NCBI GenBank assembly: GCA_025963815.1
Contig: JAOQAA010000591.1
Coordinates: 1-5,213 of the forward strand
Direction of reading: 5' to 3'
DNA: 5,213 nt
From: Capsulimonas sp.
GTDB lineage: Bacteria > Armatimonadota > Armatimonadia > Armatimonadales > Capsulimonadaceae
Position 1 is the stretch's first letter, and every line of letters begins with the position of its first letter. This document shows positions 1-5,213 of the stretch, one piece after another. The translations under genes were made by a program, and so were the position numbers. The notes beneath the pieces are model-generated. The model was not told where the DNA came from. It ran no database searches and saw only the letters and a list, made by a program, of their open reading frames with translations.

Positions 1-2
1 TG

Positions 3-1400
3 GCGCTGATTGTCCTCGCCGCGATTGTCGTGCGGATCATCGGCCTCGCCGACGATCCGCCGATGTGGCTGTCATGGAGCAGCGGCATCTTTACGGACGA
101 GGGCTTTTATACCCTCGACGCGCGCCACATGGCGCTGTTCGGAACGCTCGCGCCGGGCAACTTTCACGACCGTCTGCTCTCACCGCTTCTGAGCCTAATC
201 CAGGAAGTCGTGTTTCGGACATATGGCGCGAATGTCCTGACCGCGCGCGGCGTGTCCGTCGCCTTCAGCCTGCTGACGCTTTTGGTCTTCTGGCTGGGCC
301 TGTGCCGAAGCGCGGGACGTCCGGCGGCAAACCTTGGCCTCTTGTTTCTTGCGCTTGCGACGCCGTACTTGCTTTATAACCGATTGGCCTTGCAGGAGAC
401 ACCGACGGCCTTCTGGCTCGTGATGGCCTTTGCGGGCTGGGCCTACGGCGAAAGCGCCGAGGGGCGTAAACGCGCGGTGTGGTTCGCGCTCGCGGGAGCA
501 TCGCTTGGTATTGCACTCGTCTTCAAGTCGCTTGCCGGAATCGCCGCGCCCGCGATCTTTATCGCCTGTATTTGGCGGTCCCAAGCCTCGGAGCGGCGCA
601 TTGGCCTGTGGAGCCTCGCGGGTTTTGTCCTTGTCATTGGGATGGAAGCCCTTCTCTGGACGATCCCGCACGGAAGCGAACTGCGCCGCATGAATGCGTA
701 CTTTGTTTCGCACCAGATCATGCCGCACTCGCCATTGTCCGTGTGGCTGAACATCCGGCGCGCCTTGTGGGACGGCGAACGCGGCCTGCTGCCTTATCTT
801 TGCGCGTTCCTGCCGTCTGTCATCGTGCTTGTCGCCATCGCCGCGCGGCGAGCAAGAAGCCGTGTGTCTCTATTCATGTGGGCCTGGCTGGGTGGGGGAC
901 TGCTATTTTGCCTGCTGTCCAACTACGCGCCTAGCCGATATTATGTGCTGTTCCTGCCGGCGCTCTGCGCCCTGGCGGCCATCGGCGCACGGTCGATTGG
1001 ACGCCTGCCGCGCGTCGCATGTGTCTGCGTATTCATCGCAGTCAGCGGCGCATGGATCGTAAAGCAGGAGACGGAGCGCAGCGCGACGATCTTTCAAATG
1101 CCTTCCGATATCGTTCGCATGCTGGGGATATCGTCCGATATCCGTCTTGTGGGAGATTTCGCCCCGGAGATTTGTCTGCACACGAAGTATTCCGCAGCGC
1201 CGGTGCAGCCAGGTCTGTCCAATGACGACCATCCAGTCGAGCGCTTGAACGCGACTCACATCGCTGTCACGCGCGCGCCGAAGTGGCGAGGGTGGTGGAT
1301 CGCTCACTATCCGAATCTGGTCACGCCGAAGCACTTTGTCGGTACGGTGGAGCTTGGCGGCGACGGGCGTTATATTGTCGATATTTACAGTGTGCATTAG
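3..1400 (+). CDS. Polytopic membrane glycosyltransferase, GT39/PMT_2 (ArnT-like) type, 5'-truncated by window edge
   Basis: This is probably an inner-membrane GT-C glycosyltransferase that moves a sugar from a polyprenyl-phosphate donor onto a lipid, protein or glycan on the outer face of the membrane; the acceptor cannot be told. The reading frame is open from the window start. A GTG at 30 could be called as start, but the codons before it read ALIVLAAIVV, a hydrophobic stretch that looks like the first membrane helix, so the true start lies upstream. The acidic pair Asp-Glu in FTDEGFYTLDARH (codons at 96-101) matches the catalytic first-loop motif of the family. About ten hydrophobic segments follow (around nt 252-300, 330-375, 405-440, 480-570, 600-660, 780-840, 866-920, 940-985, 1009-1055), including YNRLALQETPTAFW and the late APSRYYVLFLPAL motif, both typical of GT39. 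A soluble tail of about 110 residues ends at TAG 1398-1400. That stop lies inside the left arm of the inverted repeat. The fold is fairly sure; the substrate is unknown. Confidence 0.82.
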   Translation, partial: ALIVLAAIVVRIIGLADDPPMWLSWSSGIFTDEGFYTLDARHMALFGTLAPGNFHDRLLSPLLSLIQEVVFRTYGANVLTARGVSVAFSLLTLLVFWLGLCRSAGRPAANLGLLFLALATPYLLYNRLALQETPTAFWLVMAFAGWAYGESAEGRKRAVWFALAGASLGIALVFKSLAGIAAPAIFIACIWRSQASERRIGLWSLAGFVLVIGMEALLWTIPHGSELRRMNAYFVSHQIMPHSPLSVWLNIRRALWDGERGLLPYLCAFLPSVIVLVAIAARRARSRVSLFMWAWLGGGLLFCLLSNYAPSRYYVLFLPALCALAAIGARSIGRLPRVACVCVFIAVSGAWIVKQETERSATIFQMPSDIVRMLGISSDIRLVGDFAPEICLHTKYSAAPVQPGLSNDDHPVERLNATHIAVTRAPKWRGWWIAHYPNLVTPKHFVGTVELGGDGRYIVDIYSVH

Positions 1401-1521
1401 GATGCCCCCCGACCCCCACAGGGGGAGCAAACCATAGGTGTGCTGGCGCGATTGAAACTTCGGATGAGACACGTTTTCGAAAATATGGTCTGCACCCCCT
1501 GTGGGGGCCGGGGGCATCCTA
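1398..1521. mobile_element. MITE-like inverted-repeat element flanked by TA
   Basis: The arms 1398-1436 and 1484-1521 are inverted copies of each other, about 39 and 38 nt long, differing by one single-base indel and about three mismatches. The termini read TA-GGATGCCCCC on the left and GGGGGCATCC-TA on the right, so a TA dinucleotide sits at both edges (1398-1399 and 1520-1521). Each arm holds its own small hairpin: CCCCC-ACA-GGGGG at 1413-1425 and CCCCC-TGT-GGGGG at 1495-1507. The 47-nt centre (1437-1483) has no coding sign and contains the palindrome TTTTCGAAAA (1474-1483). No transposase is present, so if mobile it would depend on an enzyme supplied elsewhere. TA target duplication is known for IS630/Tc1-mariner-type transposition; assigning this element to that group is inference. 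It could instead be a REP/BIME-type intergenic palindrome. It fills the whole gap between the glycosyltransferase stop and the dinB start. Confidence 0.6.
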
Positions 1522-1995
1522 ATGCAGCTCAACGAACTCTATCCCTTCTGGGGAGACATCCATCAGGACTTGATCGACACTATCGAATCGTTGACGGAGC
1601 AGCAGCTTTCGATGCGGCCGGCGCCGCCGCTGCCGTCGGTTGCGGAGATCGTGATCGAGATGGTGACGGAGGTTCGATTCTATGTCGGACGCCTGATCGG
1701 CGGCAACGAGTACGAAGCGCCGAGACGGTCCGATTACGAGACGGCGCGCTCGCTTGTGGAACTGCTGACGGCTACGCGGGAATTAGAAGAAGTTGTGATG
1801 GCCCCGTTCTCCCGCGAGGGGCTGCGCGCGGTGCGTACGGTTCCCTCCGATCCCAAGGAGAACCGTCCGGAATCCAATATGAGCGTGGCGTGGCTGATCT
1901 GGCACGCGATGGAGCGCGAGATCTACCATTACGGACGTATTCGGCAGCGCGTGCAGGACGGCACGCGCGGAGCATTATACGGGCATTCTGTTTAA
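1522..1995 (+). CDS. DinB-like four-helix-bundle protein, metal ligands only partly conserved
   Basis: A 157-residue protein of the usual size for DinB/YfiT-like four-helix bundles. Members include thiol-dependent transferases and many proteins of unknown role, so no reaction is assigned. The N-terminus (LYPFWGDIHQDLIDTIESL, then TEQQLSMRP) resembles the family's first helix and its 'L..L..eqL...P' turn; the last conserved helix reads SVAWLIWHAMEREIYHYGRI (residues 121-140), comparable with the family pattern ending in H-x-G-x-I. Of the three His that usually bind a divalent metal, only the last seems present (His136). The helix-2 position looks like Glu46, and the one four residues before His136 is Arg132, though His128 lies one turn earlier. 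ATG 1522 is chosen as start; an in-frame GTG at 1501 would add seven residues coded by the repeat. There is no clear Shine-Dalgarno, only a GGGGG at 1510-1514 inside the repeat arm. Its job and its link to the neighbouring genes are unknown. Confidence 0.75.
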   Translation: MQLNELYPFWGDIHQDLIDTIESLTEQQLSMRPAPPLPSVAEIVIEMVTEVRFYVGRLIGGNEYEAPRRSDYETARSLVELLTATRELEEVVMAPFSREGLRAVRTVPSDPKENRPESNMSVAWLIWHAMEREIYHYGRIRQRVQDGTRGALYGHSV

Positions 1996-2013
1996 GAGGC
2001 CCTCATCCCTCGG

Positions 2014-2063
2014 CCCCTTCTCCCAATTCTGGGAGAAGGGGAGCAAGAGTTTTTGATTTTTTT
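2014..2063 (+). terminator. Possible rho-independent terminator after the dinB-like gene, formed by the repeat's left arm
   Basis: An 11-bp perfect stem (2014-2024 with 2031-2041), extendable by an A-T pair, closes a short AATTCT loop about 20 nt after the dinB stop. It is followed by TTTTT at 2050-2054 and TTTTTTT at 2057-2063. The first T-run starts eight bases after the stem, farther than in a standard intrinsic terminator, and the second run is later still, so efficiency is doubtful. The hairpin belongs to a repeat and may terminate only by accident. Confidence 0.35.
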
Positions 2064-2069
2064 GGATCA

Positions 2070-2100
2070 TTGAACCAAAATCTTAACCGTCTCCTAGAAT
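2070..2100 (+). promoter_or_regulatory. Weak candidate sigma-70-type promoter upstream of carB1
   Basis: TTGAAC (2070-2075) resembles a -35 box, and TAGAAT (2095-2100) matches five of six -10 consensus positions, with a 19-bp spacer that is longer than ideal. It lies in the AT-rich centre and right arm of the repeat, 62 bases before the carB1 ATG. It is the best candidate I see ahead of the carB1-purE-purK operon, but such matches arise by chance in AT-rich DNA and the host's promoter rules are unknown. Confidence 0.22.
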
Positions 2101-2161
2101 TGGGAGAGGGTGGCCCGCAGGGCCGGGTGAGGGCCGACCTTGCCCAGACGGAAAGACAATT

Positions 2162-3850
2162 ATGCCTAAGAACCCAGATGTGAAGAAAGTGCTTGTGATC
2201 GGCAGCGGGCCGATCATTATCGGCCAAGCCGCCGAGTTTGACTACGCCGGCACGCAGGCGTGCCAGTCGCTGCGCGAGGAGGGCGTTTCGGTCGTCCTCG
2301 TCAATTCGAATCCTGCGACGATCATGACCGATCCCGAAACCGCCGACGCCGTTTATATCGAGCCGCTGACGGTCGAGTTTATTGAGCGGATCATCGCCAA
2401 AGAGCGTCCCGACGGTCTGCTGCCAACGCTGGGCGGCCAAACGGGACTAAATATGGCGATTGCGCTCGCGGAAGCCGGCATCCTGGAGAAGTATAATGTC
2501 AAGCTTCTCGGCACGCCGCTCGCGACGATCCGCAAGGCGGAAGACCGCGAGATCTTCCGGGCGCTGATGCGCGAGATCGGCGAGCCGGTTCCAGAATCCT
2601 GGATCATCGAGGACGAGGTCGCACTCGTTGAACTGTCAAAACGCGACGGAAACCCTTGGCCGCTGATTGTCCGCCCCGCCTATACGCTTGGCGGCACCGG
2701 CGGCGGTATTGCGCGCACGCCTGAGCAATTGGTCGAGATCGGTTCGCGCGGTCTGAAGCTGTCTCCCAGCCACCAGGTTATGGTCGAGCGCTATTTGACG
2801 GGCTGGAAAGAGATCGAGTATGAGGTGATGCGCGACGCCGCCGATACCTGTATCACCGTCTGCAACATGGAGAACTTTGATCCCATGGGCATGCACACGG
2901 GCGACTCCATCGTCGTCGCGCCGTCGCAGACGCTTTCGGACAAAGAGTATCAGATGATGCGGACGGCGTCCCTGAAAATTATTCGGGCGCTGGGCATTGA
3001 GGGCGGCTGCAACGTGCAGATGGCGCTTGATCCCGACTCCTTCAACTACTATATTATCGAAGTCAATCCGCGTGTGTCGCGCTCGTCGGCGCTGGCGAGC
3101 AAGGCGACGGGGTACCCGATCGCTCGCGTGGCCTCGAAGATCGCCATTGGTCTGCGGCTGGATGAGATCCAGAATGCTGTCACCAAGAAGACGCTGGCAT
3201 GCTTCGAGCCGGCGCTGGATTATATCATCGTCAAGATCCCGCGCTGGCCGTTCGACAAGTTCACCGCCGCCGACCGCCGCATCACCACACAGATGAAGGC
3301 GACCGGCGAAGTCATGGCGATCGACCGCACCTTCGAAGGTGGATTATTCAAGGCGATACGCAGTCTGGAGATCGGACAGGTCGGTCTGCGTCCTAAGAAC
3401 GGCGATCTATTGACGGACATGGAGATTGAGGCGGGATTGCAGAGCGCGACTGATCAGCGTCTCTTCTTGATCGCCGAAGCCTTCCATCGCGGTCTTCTCG
3501 TGGAGGAAGTGGCGGATCTGAGCGGCGTCGACCCCTGGTTCCTGATCAAGATCCAGCGGCTCGTGCAGTTCGAAGACAAGCTGCGCGCGCAGGCGGCGCG
3601 CTTCCACCATGTGGAGACGCTGGACGAAGAAACCGAAGCGCTTTTAGTAGCCGCCAAGAATTTGGGCTTCGCCGACCGGCACCTTGTTGACATTCTGGGC
3701 GTGAAAGAGGCTCAGATTCGGGCCTGGCGAAAGACGGCGAACTGCGCGCCGATTTACAAGATGGTGGACACCTGCGCCGCCGAGTTTGAGGCCGAGACGC
3801 CGTATTTCTACTCATGCTATGGCGGCGAGACGGAAGGGGTATCGGCATGA
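2162..3850 (+). CDS. carB: Carbamoyl-phosphate synthase large subunit, N-terminal half only (split CarB)
   Basis: CarB normally makes carbamoyl phosphate for pyrimidine and arginine synthesis from bicarbonate, two ATP and ammonia tunnelled from CarA. This 562-residue protein matches only the first half of the usual protein of about 1070 residues. The start [17 protein letters not shown] aligns from residue 1 with E. coli CarB. The carboxyphosphate ATP-grasp domain follows (about 1-400), with [12 protein letters not shown] near 48-59, Arg129 in KAEDR, Arg171 in VRPAYTLGG and the GGTGGG loop at 177-182. Metal and ATP ligands appear as Gln286, Glu300 and Asn302 ([25 protein letters not shown]), so the active site looks intact. 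The oligomerisation domain ends with [13 protein letters not shown] (532-544), and the frame stops in the linker where the second synthetase half would begin. A GGAAAG at 2150-2155 precedes the ATG. The TGA overlaps the purE ATG (ATGA). Split CarB is known in Aquifex and some methanogens (carB1/carB2), so a separate C-terminal half elsewhere in the genome is expected. Family assignment is near certain. Confidence 0.96.
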   Translation: MPKNPDVKKVLVIGSGPIIIGQAAEFDYAGTQACQSLREEGVSVVLVNSNPATIMTDPETADAVYIEPLTVEFIERIIAKERPDGLLPTLGGQTGLNMAIALAEAGILEKYNVKLLGTPLATIRKAEDREIFRALMREIGEPVPESWIIEDEVALVELSKRDGNPWPLIVRPAYTLGGTGGGIARTPEQLVEIGSRGLKLSPSHQVMVERYLTGWKEIEYEVMRDAADTCITVCNMENFDPMGMHTGDSIVVAPSQTLSDKEYQMMRTASLKIIRALGIEGGCNVQMALDPDSFNYYIIEVNPRVSRSSALASKATGYPIARVASKIAIGLRLDEIQNAVTKKTLACFEPALDYIIVKIPRWPFDKFTAADRRITTQMKATGEVMAIDRTFEGGLFKAIRSLEIGQVGLRPKNGDLLTDMEIEAGLQSATDQRLFLIAEAFHRGLLVEEVADLSGVDPWFLIKIQRLVQFEDKLRAQAARFHHVETLDEETEALLVAAKNLGFADRHLVDILGVKEAQIRAWRKTANCAPIYKMVDTCAAEFEAETPYFYSCYGGETEGVSA

Positions 3851-4344
3851 GCGAACCACAGCGCGCCCCCTTAGTGGCGGTGATTATGGGCAGCAAGTCC
3901 GACTGGGACACGATGCGCCACGCCGTCGAGATTTTGGCGAAGTTCGATGTGCCGCATGAGTTTGGCATCGTCTCCGCGCATCGCACGCCCGATCTGCTGA
4001 ACGAGTTTTCCGCGAGCGCCGAGGGGCGCGGCCTCGAAGTGGTGATCGCCGGCGCTGGCGGCGCGGCGCACCTTCCGGGCATGGTGGCGGCGCAGACACT
4101 GCTTCCCGTGCTGGGCGTTCCCGTCCAGAGCGCGGCGCTGAGTGGTATGGATTCGCTGCTCTCGATTGCGCAGATGCCCGGCGGCATTCCCGTGGGAACC
4201 CTCGCCATTGGTAAGGCGGGCGCGATCAACGCTGGCCTGCTCGCCGTCGCGATCCTCTCCAACACACGCCCCGCGCTGCGCGAAAAGCTGCGCGCGTTCC
4301 GGGCCGAACAGACGGAAAAAGTTCTCGCGGAGACTCTGCCGTAA
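3847..4344 (+). CDS. purE: N5-carboxyaminoimidazole ribonucleotide mutase, PurE class I
   Basis: PurE converts N5-CAIR, made by PurK, to CAIR in de novo purine synthesis in the cytoplasm; class I enzymes are octamers. The 165-residue length is typical. Seen in the sequence: VIMGSKSDW at 12-20 (phosphate and carboxylate binding loop), VSAHRTP at 42-48 with the general acid/base His45 at the same number as in E. coli, [11 protein letters not shown] at 69-79, and the run from [17 protein letters not shown] to GTLAIG at 97-122. ATG 3847 is chosen over an in-frame ATG at 3814 because the extra eleven residues ([11 protein letters not shown]) overlap carB1 and match nothing in the family. GGAAGGGG (3832-3839) gives a good ribosome site seven bases before this ATG. 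It overlaps carB1 by four bases and purK by one, so translation is probably coupled. The adjacent PurK supports the N5-CAIR mutase role over the class II AIR carboxylase role. Confidence 0.97.
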   Translation: MSEPQRAPLVAVIMGSKSDWDTMRHAVEILAKFDVPHEFGIVSAHRTPDLLNEFSASAEGRGLEVVIAGAGGAAHLPGMVAAQTLLPVLGVPVQSAALSGMDSLLSIAQMPGGIPVGTLAIGKAGAINAGLLAVAILSNTRPALREKLRAFRAEQTEKVLAETLP

Positions 4345-5213
4345 TGTCCGACGCGATTTTACCTGGCGCCACCCTTGGTATCCTCGGCAGCGGCCAACTC
4401 GGCCGGATGCTCGCCCTTGCGGCGCGTGAGATGGGATACAAAGTCGGTGTCTATTCTCCTGAAGCCAACTCCCCGACCGGACAGATCGCCGACATCGAAG
4501 TGATCGGCTCTTATGACGATCTGGACGCCCTGCGCGCTTTTGCGCGCCAGGTGGATGTGATAACTCAAGAGTTTGAGAACGTTCCCGTGGCGGCGCTGGA
4601 CGCCGTTGCTGAAATCGTCCCGGTCCGCCCCGGCCGTGCCGCATTGCACACTGCCCAGCATCGCCTTCGCGAAAAGGCCTTTCTGCACGGCGCTGGCATC
4701 CCCTGCGCTCCGTTTCGAGTGATCAATACCGAGGATGATTTGACGCGGGCCGTCGAAGAACTAGGAACACCTTCGGTTCTGAAGACGGCAGGCTTCGGTT
4801 ACGACGGCAAGGGACAGGCGAAGATCCTTCGGCCTGAAGACGCCATCGCCGCTTGGGACGCTATTGACCGCCAGCCTGCCGTCCTCGAAGGTTTTATCGA
4901 CTTCGAACGCGAACTCTCTCTTGTCGGCGCGCGCGGCCTGGATGGGGAGTTCGTCCATTTCGGCCTCGTCGATAACACGCACGCCAATCATATTCTGGAT
5001 GTGACCCTCGCCCCGGCGTCCGTTCCGGAAGCCGTTCTGCTCGAAGCCGAACAGATCGCGCGCATGATCTTTCAAGAACTCGATGTCGTCGGCGTTCTCT
5101 GCGTCGAGTTTTTCCTGGGCCATAACGGCAATTTGATCGTCAACGAGATCGCGCCGCGTACCCATAACTCCGGGCACTGGACTATCGACGGATGCGTCAC
5201 CAGCCAGTTCGAG
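4344..5213 (+). CDS. purK: N5-carboxyaminoimidazole ribonucleotide synthase PurK, 3'-truncated by window edge
   Basis: PurK is an ATP-grasp enzyme that carboxylates AIR to N5-CAIR using bicarbonate and ATP through carboxyphosphate; PurE then takes the product. The frame starts at ATG 4344, sharing one base with the purE stop (TAATG), and stays open for 290 codons to the window end, so roughly the last 70-100 residues are missing. Seen: nucleotide-fold motif GILGSGQLGRM (12-22, with Ser where the family more often has Gly), EFENVP (76-81), QHRLREKAFL (105-114), GIPCAPF (118-124), the ATP-binding lysine loop KTAGFGYDGKGQ (147-158), and NEIAPRTHNSGHWTI (267-281), which is diagnostic of PurK and carries metal-binding Asn/Glu plus substrate contacts. 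The ribosome site is weak (GGAG at 4329-4332), fitting coupling to purE translation. Confidence 0.96.
   Translation, partial: MSDAILPGATLGILGSGQLGRMLALAAREMGYKVGVYSPEANSPTGQIADIEVIGSYDDLDALRAFARQVDVITQEFENVPVAALDAVAEIVPVRPGRAALHTAQHRLREKAFLHGAGIPCAPFRVINTEDDLTRAVEELGTPSVLKTAGFGYDGKGQAKILRPEDAIAAWDAIDRQPAVLEGFIDFERELSLVGARGLDGEFVHFGLVDNTHANHILDVTLAPASVPEAVLLEAEQIARMIFQELDVVGVLCVEFFLGHNGNLIVNEIAPRTHNSGHWTIDGCVTSQFE

Larger units (their letters stand above)
1998..2135. repeat. Intergenic fold-back repeat between dinB-like gene and carB1
   Basis: This non-coding element is bounded by GGCCCTCA (1998-2005) and its complement TGAGGGCC (2128-2135). Inner parts of the arms also match: CTCCCAATTCT at 2020-2030 on the left is complementary to AGAATTGGGAG at 2096-2106 on the right. 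The left arm forms a near-perfect hairpin of its own, CCCCTTCTCCC (2014-2024) with GGGAGAAGGGG (2031-2041). The right arm carries a small GGCCC-GCA-GGGCC hairpin (2112-2124). The centre (about 2042-2090) is strikingly AT-rich in a GC-rich window. Similar CCCTCAYCCC...CTCCC...GGGAG intergenic repeats are familiar to me from several GC-rich bacterial genomes, from memory only. It encodes nothing and takes up most of the 166-base gap ahead of carB1. It may be a non-autonomous mobile element or a REP-like repeat. Confidence 0.7.

Noticed and set aside
195..728. A 177-codon - strand open frame within the glycosyltransferase
   Set aside because: A shadow of the + strand membrane protein; highly charged and repetitive, with no ribosome site or motif.
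1107..1142. Three GATATC motifs (1107, 1127, 1137) as possible operator or repeat
   Set aside because: They lie inside the glycosyltransferase coding sequence, follow from codons for Ser-Asp-Ile type residues, and have irregular spacing.
1398..2135. CRISPR array or tRNA/rRNA in the intergenic repeats
   Set aside because: There are no regularly spaced direct repeats with unique spacers, and no cloverleaf or rRNA-like conserved sequence; the structure is inverted-repeat only.
1440..2183. A 247-codon + strand open frame overlapping the dinB-like gene, both repeats and the carB1 start
   Set aside because: It runs through both non-coding repeats, its translation is Arg/Gly/Ala-rich low-complexity sequence with no family motif, and the dinB-like frame explains the same DNA with recognisable motifs.
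3814..3849. An upstream in-frame ATG for purE
   Set aside because: It would add eleven non-conserved residues inside carB1; the ATG at 3847 has a good ribosome site and fits PurE length and the ATGA overlap.
3800..3900. The possibility that carB is short because of a frameshift or stop before its second half
   Set aside because: The bases after the stop encode a complete PurE in another frame, and no second-half CarB motif such as GPNRIGQ appears in any frame to the window end.
3871..4644. A 257-codon - strand open frame across purE and purK
   Set aside because: Antisense to two clear genes; the translation is Arg/His-rich with no motif, as expected from GC-rich coding DNA.
4761..5177. A 138-codon - strand open frame opposite purK
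   Set aside because: It lies wholly antisense to conserved PurK motifs (KTAGFGYDGKGQ, NEIAPR), so it is a shadow frame.

Overview
The window is a GC-rich bacterial chromosome segment (roughly 60% G+C by eye) with all genes on the + strand. From left to right it holds the 3' part of a membrane glycosyltransferase of the GT39/PMT_2 type (3-1400), a 124-bp inverted-repeat element (1398-1521), a small DinB-like gene (1522-1995), and a second inverted-repeat element of a different sequence (1998-2135). A tightly packed biosynthetic operon follows: a half-length carbamoyl-phosphate synthase large subunit (carB N-terminal half, 2162-3850), purE (3847-4344) and purK (4344 to the window end, cut off there).

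The host cannot be fixed from this sequence. The split CarB, GC-rich coding, GT39 genes with a TDEG first-loop motif and intergenic fold-back repeats of the CCCTCATCCC...GGGAGAAGGGG kind would fit a deep-branching free-living bacterium such as an Armatimonadota, Chloroflexota or Planctomycetota member. This is a weak inference.

The biosynthetic operon is the best-supported part. carB1 and purE overlap by ATGA, and purE and purK overlap by TAATG, so the three are probably co-transcribed and translationally coupled. CarB1 is complete as an N-terminal half: it has the carboxyphosphate-forming ATP-grasp domain plus the oligomerisation domain, and it stops where the second synthetase half would begin in a normal CarB of about 1070 residues. 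The C-terminal half is not in this window. CarB1 and PurK both activate bicarbonate with ATP through a carboxyphosphate intermediate; PurK and PurE then carry AIR to CAIR in purine synthesis.

The left half is more of an accessory region. The DinB-like gene is bracketed by two unrelated-looking but similarly built fold-back elements. The first is flanked by TA dinucleotides. Removing it in silico with one TA copy would join the glycosyltransferase stop and the dinB start into TAATG, the same type of junction as purE/purK, which suggests that a TA-targeting miniature element landed in a formerly overlapping gene pair. No RNA gene, CRISPR array or intact transposase was seen.
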